Assembly (NCBI GenBank): GCA_030425205.1
Contig: JAUIAP010000001.1
Coordinates: 496,001 to 560,000, forward strand
Direction: 5' to 3'
DNA length: 64,000 bases
Source: Anaerolineae bacterium
GTDB taxonomy: Bacteria > Chloroflexota > Anaerolineae > Promineifilales > Promineifilaceae
Position numbers and translations under genes: made by a program. Position 1 is the first letter of the stretch. The number at the start of each line of letters is the position of its first letter. This document shows, piece after piece, positions 9,275-18,268 of the stretch. The notes beneath the pieces are model-generated. The model was not told the DNA's origin, ran no database searches, and was given only the letters and a program-made list of their open reading frames with translations.

Positions 9275-11053
9275 ATGGCTGCAACAAGAACTGTAATTGA
9301 AATACCAAGCGCACTGACCGTGCGTGAATTTTCTGGCCTCTTAGGGGTCACGCCAATTGATGTCATCAAAGAATTGATGAAAAGTGGCATCATGGCAAAT
9401 ATCAATCAACAAATTGACTTCGATACGATGTCAATTGTGGCAGAAGAGCTGGGGTTTGAAGCGACCTCCTCCTATGCCGACATGATTGAGGAAGAGCAAA
9501 ACCTTGAACTGCTCCCAGAATGGAAGCAAGTGTTGGCGCAGGAGCGCGAGTCAGATCTCGTCCCACGTCCGCCTGCTGTCACGATTTTGGGACATGTCGA
9601 TCATGGCAAGACATCGCTGCTTGACGTGATTCGGCGCACTCGTGTCGCTGCAAAAGAGGCGGGTGGCATCACCCAGCATATTGGCGCGTATCAAGCGAAG
9701 CATGAAGGTCAAGTCATCACCTTTTTGGACACGCCGGGTCATGCCGCCTTCACCGCAATGCGCGCGCGTGGCGCACAGGCAACTGACATCGCCGTGCTTG
9801 TTGTCGCAGCGGATGATGGCATCATGCCACAGACCCGCGAGGCGATCGACCACGCACGTGCTGCGCATGTGCCAATCATTGTCGCCCTCAACAAGATCGA
9901 TCTCCCCAATGCCAACATTCCAAAGGTGTTGCAACAGCTCAACGAAGTAGGTCTTGTGCCTGATGAGTGGGGTGGAGACACGCTCGTGATTCAGGTGTCC
10001 GCCAAAGAGGAGTTGGGAATTGACGACCTGCTAGAGGCGATTTTGCTGACGGCAGAAGAGTTGAACCCACGTGCTAATCCAAACGCGGAACCGACGGGTG
10101 TTGTCATTGAATCGCGGATGCAACGCGGACGCGGTGCAACGGCGACATTGCTGGTGCAAAATGGGACGCTTGAGTTGGGTGACACGTTGTTGATCGGGTT
10201 GTATTTCGGCCGAATTAAGGCGATGTACAACTTCTTGGGCAAGCGAATCAAAAAAGCTGGGCCATCGACACCTGTTGTCGTCTCTGGTCTCAATGGTGTG
10301 CCCGAAGCTGGCGACCTGTTCGATGTGGTTGAAAACGAGAAAGAGGGGCGCAAGCTCGTTGCTGAATATGAGACCGAAATGGCGCTCAAACAGCGTGCGA
10401 CAGGCCCGTCTCTCGAAGATTTCTTCCGCGATATGCAGGGGAACGACAACAAAGTACTTCGGCTCATCATTAAGGCAGACGTACAGGGGTCAGTTGAACC
10501 AATTGTCTCCTCCCTCCAACGCCTCCAACATGAAGAAGTGGACATCGATATTATGCGCGCTGCACCCGGCAGCGTGACTGAGAGCGATGTGATGCTGGCA
10601 TCCGCTTCGGGCGCGATTATTCTCGCCTTCAACACGTCGACAGACCCAGCCGCAGAGCGGGCGGCCAACAGTGACGCCGTTGAAATCAAGAACTACCAGA
10701 TCATCTACAAGATGTTTGAAGATGTGGAAAAGGCGATCACGGGAATGCTTGATCCGATCTATGAAATGAAGTTGATCGGCCGAGCAGAAGTCCGCGCTGT
10801 CTTCCGCATTCGTGGCGCAGGCAACATCGCTGGCTGCTTCATGCGAACGGGTCGCACCGTCCGCAATGCAACCGCACGCTTGATTCGCGGCGGTCGTTTG
10901 ATGACAGAATCAACGATTTCCAGTCTGAAGCATCTACAGGAAGATGTCAAAGAGGTACGACAAGGGTTCGAGTTTGGTGTTAATCTCAAAAACTGGAACA
11001 ACTACAAAGAAGATGACATTATCGAATTCTTCGTTGAAGAACGGATTCGCTAA
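9275..11053 (+). CDS. infB: translation initiation factor IF-2, short form
   Basis: IF-2 is the GTPase that places initiator tRNA on the 30S subunit and promotes subunit joining. The 592-residue protein has one IF2_N-like domain (residues 1-65) and lacks the long N-terminal extension of enterobacterial IF-2. The G domain shows [12 protein letters not shown] (G1, 106-117), DTPGH (G3), NKID (G4) and SAK (G5), followed by the beta-barrel and C-terminal fMet-tRNA-binding domains ending at residue 592. It is the last gene of the nusA-ylxR-infB unit; the 230-bp gap before it, filled by hairpins and a heptamer repeat, is unusually long for this operon. Confidence 0.96.
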   Translation: MAATRTVIEIPSALTVREFSGLLGVTPIDVIKELMKSGIMANINQQIDFDTMSIVAEELGFEATSSYADMIEEEQNLELLPEWKQVLAQERESDLVPRPPAVTILGHVDHGKTSLLDVIRRTRVAAKEAGGITQHIGAYQAKHEGQVITFLDTPGHAAFTAMRARGAQATDIAVLVVAADDGIMPQTREAIDHARAAHVPIIVALNKIDLPNANIPKVLQQLNEVGLVPDEWGGDTLVIQVSAKEELGIDDLLEAILLTAEELNPRANPNAEPTGVVIESRMQRGRGATATLLVQNGTLELGDTLLIGLYFGRIKAMYNFLGKRIKKAGPSTPVVVSGLNGVPEAGDLFDVVENEKEGRKLVAEYETEMALKQRATGPSLEDFFRDMQGNDNKVLRLIIKADVQGSVEPIVSSLQRLQHEEVDIDIMRAAPGSVTESDVMLASASGAIILAFNTSTDPAAERAANSDAVEIKNYQIIYKMFEDVEKAITGMLDPIYEMKLIGRAEVRAVFRIRGAGNIAGCFMRTGRTVRNATARLIRGGRLMTESTISSLKHLQEDVKEVRQGFEFGVNLKNWNNYKEDDIIEFFVEERIR

Positions 11054-11058
11054 TTATT

Positions 11059-11091
11059 AGGAACTAAGTTCCGTGACGGAGCTTGGTTCCT
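11059..11091 (+). other. 15-bp hairpin between infB and ppgK
   Basis: Positions 11059-11073 pair fully with 11077-11091 (two G-U pairs) around a 3-nt loop, beginning 6 nt after the infB stop and ending 8 nt before the ppgK ATG. The following T-rich stretch is weak (TTCTGC). It could be an infB terminator, an RNA-processing site or a structure that hides the ppgK start region. Confidence 0.6.
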
Positions 11092-11099
11092 TCTGCAAC

Positions 11100-11843
11100 A
11101 TGGAAATTCTCGGTATTGACATCGGCGGGTCAGGGATCAAAGGCGCACTCGTCGATGTTAAAAGTGGTGAACTGACAACAGAACGTTTTCGTCTTGAAAC
11201 CCCTAAAACACGCACCCCAGAAGATGTGTTGCCCGTTGTGGAAGAGGTGATCAATCACTTTGACTATCGCGGTGCAATTGGTGTTGGCTTCCCCGCTGTT
11301 GTCGTTGATGGCAAACCTGTCACCCCATTTACGGCTCATCATATCGAAGAGTGGGTTGGATTTTCCGTCGATAAGGCGATTGAAAAGCTCGTTGCTGGAT
11401 GCACGGTGACGCTGGTAAACGATGCGGATGCAGCGGGAATTGCCGAGATGTCGCATGGCGCAGGGGTTGGGCAGAAGGGCGTTGTCTTGATGATCACGCT
11501 GGGAACGGGGATTGGCAGCGGTATGTTTGTCAACGGCAAACTCGTCCCCAATACCGAATTAGGCAAGATCTATTTACAAGGTTTTGAAGAAGTTAGCGAG
11601 CAGCATTTCTCAGATGCGGCCCGCGAGCGGCGCGGGTTAAAGCGCGCTGACTGGGGTAAAGAGCTAAACGACTATCTCCTCTATCTCGAATGGTTGTTTA
11701 CTCCACAGCTTTTTATCATTGGTGGGGGTGCGAGCAAAAAGTTCAATCGATTTGGCGACGCATTTACGACAAATGCGCCGGTTGTTCCTGCAAAACTGCG
11801 TAATGAAGCAGGCATTGTAGGGGCAGCGATGGCGACCCTCTGA
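11100..11843 (+). CDS. ppgK: polyphosphate glucokinase (ROK family)
   Basis: The enzyme phosphorylates glucose to glucose 6-phosphate using inorganic polyphosphate (and often ATP). The ROK fold is shown by MEILGIDIGGSGIKGALVD (start), VTLVNDADAAGIAEM with the catalytic Asp, and ITLGTGIGSGMFVNGKLVPN, whose last part matches the polyphosphate glucokinase type. Length (248) is normal. I chose the ATG at 11100 because the family begins at this methionine and the in-frame GTG at 11073 lies inside a strong hairpin. No Shine-Dalgarno sequence is visible. Confidence 0.9.
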   Translation: MEILGIDIGGSGIKGALVDVKSGELTTERFRLETPKTRTPEDVLPVVEEVINHFDYRGAIGVGFPAVVVDGKPVTPFTAHHIEEWVGFSVDKAIEKLVAGCTVTLVNDADAAGIAEMSHGAGVGQKGVVLMITLGTGIGSGMFVNGKLVPNTELGKIYLQGFEEVSEQHFSDAARERRGLKRADWGKELNDYLLYLEWLFTPQLFIIGGGASKKFNRFGDAFTTNAPVVPAKLRNEAGIVGAAMATL

Positions 11844-11881
11844 TAGTCTGATTTAAGACAGCGAAAGAACCTATTTAGTAC

Positions 11882-11920
11882 AAGGTTCCAGTTCTACTTA
11901 GTAGGGCTGGAACCTTTTTT
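11882..11920 (+). terminator. intrinsic terminator after ppgK
   Basis: AAGGTTCCAG (11882-11891) pairs with CTGGAACCTT (11907-11916), followed by a T-run. The rest of the gap to 12048 shows no gene. Confidence 0.85.
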
Positions 11921-12048
11921 GTTTCTAGCGAAATATTGCGGTTTTTTAGCATGGTCGCTAAATCCCAGCTCGGCGTTTAGACGTAGCGAGGCAAAAATTT
12001 TACACCTGCATAACACCTCAGTGAAGCGCATATGTTATCCTTCCCGCC

Positions 12049-13449
12049 ATGCTTGAAAGCTTGCGTTCCCGTTTGATGGCTTCCTACTTGCTGCTGATTG
12101 TGGCTCTTTTTGTGCTATTTGTTGGGACACTGATCGCGACGACCAGTTTACGCAGGGTGCGTAGTTTTCAGACGGCTATCGAGCTAAATGCGGTTGCACG
12201 GCCCGTGTTGGCAGCAATTGGGCGTGCCACACAGAATCGGCCGACAAATGAGGCATTTGTCAACCAGCTTGATAGCATCGCAGACGAGGCAAACATTCGG
12301 ATTTTGTGGGTGGAGTCAACAAATCGGACAATTTTGCATGATAGTGACAGTGGTTGGCAAGGGTTAGAGATGTCATCGGAAACAACCCCTCGCCAGACAA
12401 CCAATATCCAAGAATCAACCCATTTCTATGAGGCGCAAAATGGTCAATTGTGGGTTTTCTATGTCCCCCCAGAGGGGCAAATCGGCCGAACTTATCTAAT
12501 TTTCGCCAAAACAGAACTATCAACAGGCGCATTCTTTTCCAGCTTGTTAGGGCAACCACTTTTACGCAGCCTCGTTATCTCGCTACTTTTAGCATTTGTG
12601 CTGGCGGCGTTAATTGCCCGCTCCATCGCTAGGCCATTACAGCGTATTGCAGGCGCGGCCAACGAGATTGCGCGCGGCAATTATGGGGATTCGCTGCCGC
12701 TAGAGGGGCCGATGGAGGTACGTGCGCTGGCAAGCAGCTTTAATAAGATGTCACAACAGGTGCAGGTAAGTCAAGCGGCACAGCGCGACTTTGTTGCGAA
12801 TGTGTCGCACGATTTGAAAACGCCCATTACGTCGATTCAGGGATGGAGCCAAGCGTTGATGGACGGGATGGTTGATGGCGAGATGGTGCAAACATCGGCC
12901 GAAATTATCCACACCGAGTCAGCCCGTATGTCGCGCATGGTCAACCAGCTGTTAGAGCTGGAGCGATTGGAGGCAGGACAATTGACGTTGCGGCGCGAGA
13001 ACTTTTATGTGCGTGAATGGTTAGAGGGCGTGGTGGCACCATTTTTGCCACGTGCGTTGGAGAAGGGAATCACTGTGGATATTTCGGCCGATCCTGTGGA
13101 TGAGTTTTCGGCCGATGTGGATAAACTCGCTCGTGCTGTGGGCAACTTAGTGGATAATGCGATTCGTCACACGCCAGAAGGCAGTATCACGCTGACCGCA
13201 ACACAAGATACGACAACATTAACCCTCGCCATCAGCGATACAGGCAAAGGCATCCCTGATTCCGAAAAACAGCGCATTTTTGAACGCTTCTACCAATCGG
13301 ACCGCGCCCGCACGTCAACGCGCACGGGGACGGGGCTTGGACTCGCCATCACGCGCGAAATTGTTGAAGCGCATGACGGAACTGTGCAGGTACGCGACAA
13401 TCATCCGGTCGGTGCGGTCTTTGAAATTAAATTGCCCTCTATTTCTTGA
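12049..13449 (+). CDS. sensor histidine kinase, orphan
   Basis: A 466-residue membrane histidine kinase. The first membrane segment is residues 11-32 and a second lies near 175-195, bracketing an extracytoplasmic sensor of about 140 residues without a recognised fold. A HAMP domain follows (ARSIARPLQRIAG onwards), then the H-box NVSHDLKTPITSIQGW with the phosphoacceptor H254. The ATPase domain shows NLVDNAIRHTP (N), DTGKGIPDS (G1), FERFYQ (F) and GTGLGLAI (G2). No response regulator is adjacent, so its partner is elsewhere. A TATGTT/TTATCC stretch within 13 bp of the ATG may be a leaderless-type promoter. Confidence 0.9.
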   Translation: MLESLRSRLMASYLLLIVALFVLFVGTLIATTSLRRVRSFQTAIELNAVARPVLAAIGRATQNRPTNEAFVNQLDSIADEANIRILWVESTNRTILHDSDSGWQGLEMSSETTPRQTTNIQESTHFYEAQNGQLWVFYVPPEGQIGRTYLIFAKTELSTGAFFSSLLGQPLLRSLVISLLLAFVLAALIARSIARPLQRIAGAANEIARGNYGDSLPLEGPMEVRALASSFNKMSQQVQVSQAAQRDFVANVSHDLKTPITSIQGWSQALMDGMVDGEMVQTSAEIIHTESARMSRMVNQLLELERLEAGQLTLRRENFYVREWLEGVVAPFLPRALEKGITVDISADPVDEFSADVDKLARAVGNLVDNAIRHTPEGSITLTATQDTTTLTLAISDTGKGIPDSEKQRIFERFYQSDRARTSTRTGTGLGLAITREIVEAHDGTVQVRDNHPVGAVFEIKLPSIS

Positions 13450-13497
13450 ATCGGTTGTCGTCCGTTATAATTATGCAACATAATTAGGGAAGGATTT

Positions 13498-15018
13498 ATG
13501 TTAGCGAAAGTACTCTCGTGTGCCATTGTTGGAATTGAAGCTGAATTAGTCGAGGTCGAGGTAGATATCCGCAATGGGCTTGGACATTTTATGATGGTTG
13601 GGCTACCGGATGCGGCGGTGCGCGAAAGCCGCGACCGCGTGCGTGCCGCCATCAAAAATAGCGATCTCACCTTTCCACAAAACAAAAACTTCACCGTTAA
13701 TCTCGCCCCTGCCGATATTCGTAAAGAGGGGCCCGCCTACGATTTACCCATTGCGGTTGGTATCTTGGCTGCGTCGCGGCAAATATGGTTTGGTGAGATT
13801 GAAGATGCAATGTTTATTGGTGAGCTGTCGCTCGATGGACGACTTCGGCCGACAAAAGGGGTTCTGCTTCTCGCGGCGTTGGCACGTGACAATGGATTAA
13901 AGCGCGTGTTTGTGCCAGCCGTCAATGCGGGTGAGGCCGCGTTGCTGCCAGATTTAGAAGTAATTCCGGTGCAAAATTTGGCGCAATTGGTCGGGCATTT
14001 GACCAAGCTGGCTCCGATTGAGCCATTTATGCAACCAGAAGGGGCGTTTTCGGCCGAACCGCATTTCGCGGCCGACTTTGCAGACATCATGGGGCAAGAG
14101 CATGTTAAACGCGCCCTTGAAGTCGCCGCCGCTGGGGGTCATAACGTGCGTTTCTCGGGCCCGCCCGGCACAGGTAAGACGCTGCTCGCAAAATCTCTTC
14201 CCAGCATTATGCCTCGCATGACCGTCGATGAGTCGCTTGAAGTGACAAAAATCTACTCGGTCGCGGGCCAATTACCACCCGATCAACCGCTTATCATCAA
14301 CCGACCCTTTCGCTCACCGCATCACACCGTCAGCTATGCGGGCTTGGTCGGTGGCGGCGCATGGCCGCGTCCCGGCGAGATCAGCTTGGCGCATCGCGGC
14401 GTGCTATTTTTGGACGAATTACCCGAGTTCGGAACGAAGTTAATTGAAGTATTGCGTCAGCCGTTGGAAGGTTGGCCGCGCGAGATTTCGATTTCGCGGG
14501 CGACCGGAACGATTACATTTCCAGCCAGCTTTATGTTTGTCGCGGCGATGAACCCATGTCCTTGCGGCTATTATGGTGATCCAACACGCGAATGCTCATG
14601 CAGCAACAACATGATTACGCGCTATCAAAAGCGCATTTCAGGGCCGCTGATGGACAGAATTGACATTCACGTGGACGTGCCGCGTGTCGATTTTGAGAAG
14701 CTGACGGGGAAGCATCAGGGGGAGAAATCGACCGAAATTCGTGCCAGAGTCGAAGCAGCCCGCGCCATCCAAGTCGCCCGGCTCAATGGAACAAATCTAA
14801 CCTGCAACGCCGAGATGGGGCCATCAGAGATTCGAGAAATGTGCACGCTCGATGAGACGGGAACCCGCTTAATGAAAAGCGCAATGGCACAAATGAACCT
14901 CTCAGCACGTGCCTTCCATCGCATTCTTAAACTGGCACGCACCATCGCTGATTTAGCGTCCTGCCAAGATATTCAACCGGCCCATTTGGCGGAAGCATTG
15001 CAATATCGGCCAAGATAA
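13498..15018 (+). CDS. comM: ComM/YifB-type Mg-chelatase-like AAA+ ATPase
   Basis: The 506-residue protein has the three parts of the YifB/ComM family: an N-terminal Lon-protease-like fold domain ([20 protein letters not shown], about 1-170), a Mg-chelatase-type AAA+ ATPase with [16 protein letters not shown] (near 221) and LFLDELPEF (Walker B), and a C-terminal domain ([18 protein letters not shown]). ComM acts as a helicase that extends heteroduplex during natural transformation; the role in this lineage is untested. A TATAAT-like box lies about 30 bp upstream and GGGAAGGA is the ribosome-binding site. No other competence gene is in the window. Confidence 0.9.
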   Translation: MLAKVLSCAIVGIEAELVEVEVDIRNGLGHFMMVGLPDAAVRESRDRVRAAIKNSDLTFPQNKNFTVNLAPADIRKEGPAYDLPIAVGILAASRQIWFGEIEDAMFIGELSLDGRLRPTKGVLLLAALARDNGLKRVFVPAVNAGEAALLPDLEVIPVQNLAQLVGHLTKLAPIEPFMQPEGAFSAEPHFAADFADIMGQEHVKRALEVAAAGGHNVRFSGPPGTGKTLLAKSLPSIMPRMTVDESLEVTKIYSVAGQLPPDQPLIINRPFRSPHHTVSYAGLVGGGAWPRPGEISLAHRGVLFLDELPEFGTKLIEVLRQPLEGWPREISISRATGTITFPASFMFVAAMNPCPCGYYGDPTRECSCSNNMITRYQKRISGPLMDRIDIHVDVPRVDFEKLTGKHQGEKSTEIRARVEAARAIQVARLNGTNLTCNAEMGPSEIREMCTLDETGTRLMKSAMAQMNLSARAFHRILKLARTIADLASCQDIQPAHLAEALQYRPR

Positions 15019-15044
15019 GGGTGGATTTCGTGGGGCATGAAGAT

Positions 15045-15111
15045 ATTGCGTGTTGCGTATTGCGTATTGACCGCTGGATACGCACCACGCAATACGCAAT
15101 ACGCTTGCTGG
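15045..15111. repeat. heptamer-periodic palindromic repeat, family A, copy 2
   Basis: TTGCGTG, TTGCGTA, TTGCGTA precede a loop containing CGCTGGATACG; CACCACG, CAATACG, CAATACG follow. It fills the gap between the convergent comM and kinase genes and shares the CTGGATACG loop sequence with the copy at 4221. Confidence 0.75.
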
Positions 15112-15128
15112 ACTCCCAAAGACCAGAT

Positions 15129-16001
15129 TTATGATCGTAGACAAGTCGTGCGAATCACGTCCGCAATCTTCAACGTATTTTCCCACCCGCTCCCGTTGTC
15201 TTCGACCGTCCACCACGCCGAGAGGACAGCTTGCGCGAAACCATAGGCGGCCAAGCGTTCTCGCTCAAAACCCAACATCTCCGAAAAGATTGCGATACGT
15301 CGCGCCATAATTTGAGGAAGCTTGTCCGATGCGTGAACGAGCCCGACTGGATTGCGGAGGAATGCGCCAACTTCATAAGCTGGATCGCCAGCCATTCCCT
15401 TGGGATCGATGGCGATGGCAGGGGCGCGAGTGGCGGTGAGGATGTTCCAGTGATGAAGATCGCCATGTAGAAGAACAGTTTGCGTGGCATCCGCTTCGAG
15501 TTCGCGCAATATCGCCTCCGCACGGTCAACGAGACCCTTTCCGAAAAGATTACGGTTGGGCATTCGGCCGAAACCGTCCGTCCACTCTCTCACGTGTCGA
15601 AATGGGTGTTCGGCAGGCAACAGTTGCCATAACCTCTGCATCACCATTGCAGCCGTGCGTGTTGCCCTTTCATCCTCCCATTCGGCAATCGGTTCACCAG
15701 GATAGACGCGCGCTTGCAAGAAAACACCTGCCGCATCATCCGCCTCCAATAGATGTACCGCGCCGCGTCCAGCATAGACGCGCAACGCATTGATCTCACT
15801 TCTCAATTCTTGGTTTGGAACACCTAATTTTAATACAACCGGTAACCCATCGGCGCGGCGTGCTGCAATGACATAGTTGAATGACAGTGCAAATGGGTCA
15901 CCCAACGCAAGCGACCAGCGATCGGCATACGTTTGCAGGAGGTCTGGCAATGTTGCCAACCATGCCGCTCCCGCTGCACCAAAGGTATTTATTGTGTTCA
16001 T
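15129..16001 (-). CDS. APH(6)/StrB-like small-molecule kinase
   Basis: This protein belongs to the aminoglycoside/hydroxyurea antibiotic resistance kinase family, whose characterised members phosphorylate streptomycin at the 6-OH. Visible are the nucleotide-binding strand VVLKLGV, the catalytic loop VLLHGDLHHWNIL (H-G-D-x4-N) and the metal-binding AIDPKGMAGDPAYEVG. I start at the ATG at 16001 (MNTINTFGAAG, 290 aa), the length usual for the family; upstream in-frame starts add an unconserved-looking segment across the likely promoter (TATGAT near 16016). Chromosomal copies in environmental bacteria often have unknown substrates, so a resistance role is not established. Confidence 0.8.
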   Translation of the reverse strand: MNTINTFGAAGAAWLATLPDLLQTYADRWSLALGDPFALSFNYVIAARRADGLPVVLKLGVPNQELRSEINALRVYAGRGAVHLLEADDAAGVFLQARVYPGEPIAEWEDERATRTAAMVMQRLWQLLPAEHPFRHVREWTDGFGRMPNRNLFGKGLVDRAEAILRELEADATQTVLLHGDLHHWNILTATRAPAIAIDPKGMAGDPAYEVGAFLRNPVGLVHASDKLPQIMARRIAIFSEMLGFERERLAAYGFAQAVLSAWWTVEDNGSGWENTLKIADVIRTTCLRS

Positions 16002-16159
16002 TCTAAATTTTTCGCTAATCATATTACAAATCGTTAATGGCTTTTGTGCTATATTGACAGGTAATTTACCATACGAAATCAAACTAACAGAGGCCTTTGC
16101 ATCTCCAGAGGAGACATGCAAATTCACCTGCATCGTCAAATGCAGACCCCTCACCTATT

Positions 16160-16187
16160 ACTAGCGACTAGCTACTAGCCACTAGCC
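16160..16187. repeat. heptamer repeat, family B, copy 1 (single arm)
   Basis: Four tandem heptamers, ACTAGCG, ACTAGCT, ACTAGCC, ACTAGCC, end 6 bp before the amidohydrolase ATG. No complementary arm is present. Confidence 0.7.
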
Positions 16188-16193
16188 TCATTT

Positions 16194-18185
16194 ATGACAC
16201 AAGTAGACAAACTTTTACTACACGGAACGGTCGTCACGATGAACGACGACTTTGAGATTTTTACAGATGGCGCGATTGCCATTCAGGGGGACGAGATTGT
16301 TGCGGTTGGGAAATCGGCCGATATTCTCACCCAATACAGTGCCAGCGAATCGGTTGATTGTAGCAACCAAGTGATCATTCCCGGTCTTGTCAACGCACAT
16401 ACACATGTCCCGATGACCCTGTTGCGTGGTCTCAACGATGATTTGCGGCTCGATGTCTGGCTAGGATATCTCATGCCATTGGAGCGTGAATTTGTCTCGC
16501 CTGAATTTGTGCGGCTCGGCACACAGTTGGCTTGCGCGGAGATGATCCGCAGTGGGATCACCAGCTTTGCCGATATGTACTACTTTGAGAGCGACATCGC
16601 TCAGGCAACGGCCGAAATCGGTATGCGCGCCTTGCTGGGGCAGACGTTGATCATGTTCCCGACGCCTGATGCAGATAGTTATGAAGATGGACTTGCGCGT
16701 TGCCGCGAATTTATCGAGCAGTGGAATGGACATCCATTGATTCAACCCGCCGTTTCACCCCATGCGTGGTATACGGCGACGGCCGAGCTACTGCAAGCGT
16801 GTGCTAACCTTGCGCTCGAATACGATGTTCCTGTCCACACACACATTTCCGAAACCAAAATGGAGGTCAAGAACTGCCGTGAGCAGCATAACATGCCGCC
16901 CGTCCCATGGAATGAAAAAAATGGGTTGCTCAAAACGAAACTACTCGCCGCCCATTGTGTCCACATTGATCGGGGCGAAATGGTTAGCTTGAAAAAGGCG
17001 GGGGCTGGCGTCGCCCATTGCCCATCAAGCAACTTGAAACTGTCAAGTGGGATTGCACGTGTCCACAAGATGCGTGAACTCGGCTTGAATGTTGGCGTAG
17101 GGACTGATGGCCCCGCCAGCAACAATGATCTCGACATGTTTGAGGAGATGCGCCTCGCAGCACTGCTTGGCAAGGTGCGCCATGATGACCCGACACACAT
17201 CCCCGCACGCGAAGCATTGATGTTGGCAACGATTGGCGGCGCACGTGCCACCCACATGTCGCACCTGACGGGCAGCATTGAGGTCGGCAAGCGCGCTGAT
17301 TTGGCCGTTGTCGAGATGAGTGGTGTGCATAATTGGCCACACTTTAATAACAACCCGATGGCCGTCTATTCACGCCTAATCTATGCGGCAAAAAGCACCG
17401 ACGTGCGCCACACGATGTGCAATGGGGTCTGGTTGATGCGGGATCGGGAATTACTGACCGTTAATGAGGCACAGGCACAGGCAGATGCGGCGTTGGTTTC
17501 GGCCGAAATTGATGCATTTGTCCAAGAGCGCGAATCAAGCCCCTACAACAAGCTCATTATCCTTTCTGGCACACAGCGACAAGAGAGCTTTGAGGTACAG
17601 ATCAAAGTGCCAATTGATGATGACAAGGCGATTGTTGAGGCGATCTACGGCGATCAGTTCAAGATTACCAAGCATAATCACTATCGTCAGTACGATACCT
17701 ACTTCTTTTTTGGCGACAAATTTAAGGATGCGGCACGTTTGCGCTATCGAGACGACGATTATGTGGGAGATGATGGCGAGGTCTACCAATCTAGGGCGCG
17801 TCTGACATTGTTGGGGCAAAAAAGCCACGAAGCCTATCCAAACGCCGTCATGCTTTCACGTTCGCGCGTCATCTCCGGCGCAACCAACTCATTGCGCTTC
17901 TATCGTGAATACTTTACCCCACTACGTGAGGATGAAGTCCATAAGGATCGTCGTCGCTGGCGCGTCATGTTCAAGGGAACTGATTTTGCCATCAATATCG
18001 ACCGCATCAAACAGCCCGATCTGCCCCAGAAATATCTGGAAATAAAGGCACGCACATGGTCGCGCAATGATGCAACGGAGAAGGCGGCGTTGATTAGCGA
18101 AATGCTTTCCGTATTCGGATTACAAGAGGTTACACCAGAGCGACGAGAATACGCTGAAATCGCATTAGCTGCACAAAACGGCTGA
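16194..18185 (+). CDS. amidohydrolase (SAH/MTA deaminase-like) fused to a CYTH-like domain
   Basis: Residues 1 to about 440 form a metal-dependent amidohydrolase of the S-adenosylhomocysteine/methylthioadenosine deaminase and chlorohydrolase group: VNAHTHVPM supplies H69 and H71, VHTHISETKME the next His ligand, LLAAHCVHID another, and GVGTDGPASNNDLDMFEEM the catalytic Asp. Members hydrolytically deaminate purine-type substrates. From about 448 to 663 a second domain has features of CYTH phosphohydrolases/cyclases: EVQIKV (a degenerate ExExK), YRQYDTYFF, ARLRYRDDD and LEIKARTWS. The fusion is seen directly as one uninterrupted frame; the CYTH assignment is moderate and the joint function unknown. 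The gene is divergent from the StrB-like kinase and begins right after a family B repeat. Confidence 0.82.
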   Translation: MTQVDKLLLHGTVVTMNDDFEIFTDGAIAIQGDEIVAVGKSADILTQYSASESVDCSNQVIIPGLVNAHTHVPMTLLRGLNDDLRLDVWLGYLMPLEREFVSPEFVRLGTQLACAEMIRSGITSFADMYYFESDIAQATAEIGMRALLGQTLIMFPTPDADSYEDGLARCREFIEQWNGHPLIQPAVSPHAWYTATAELLQACANLALEYDVPVHTHISETKMEVKNCREQHNMPPVPWNEKNGLLKTKLLAAHCVHIDRGEMVSLKKAGAGVAHCPSSNLKLSSGIARVHKMRELGLNVGVGTDGPASNNDLDMFEEMRLAALLGKVRHDDPTHIPAREALMLATIGGARATHMSHLTGSIEVGKRADLAVVEMSGVHNWPHFNNNPMAVYSRLIYAAKSTDVRHTMCNGVWLMRDRELLTVNEAQAQADAALVSAEIDAFVQERESSPYNKLIILSGTQRQESFEVQIKVPIDDDKAIVEAIYGDQFKITKHNHYRQYDTYFFFGDKFKDAARLRYRDDDYVGDDGEVYQSRARLTLLGQKSHEAYPNAVMLSRSRVISGATNSLRFYREYFTPLREDEVHKDRRRWRVMFKGTDFAINIDRIKQPDLPQKYLEIKARTWSRNDATEKAALISEMLSVFGLQEVTPERREYAEIALAAQNG

Positions 18186-18268
18186 TTTTAGAGTACAATA
18201 GCGGAAATACAGTCGTTTCAGGGCATGACTCTGTTGCCACGTGTAAATCCACTATCGCGGAGATTCAA

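Noticed and set aside
15129..16001. Acquired antibiotic-resistance island around the StrB-like kinase
   Set aside because: No mobile element, integron or second resistance gene adjoins it, and its TCGGCCGA content and codon use resemble the neighbours.
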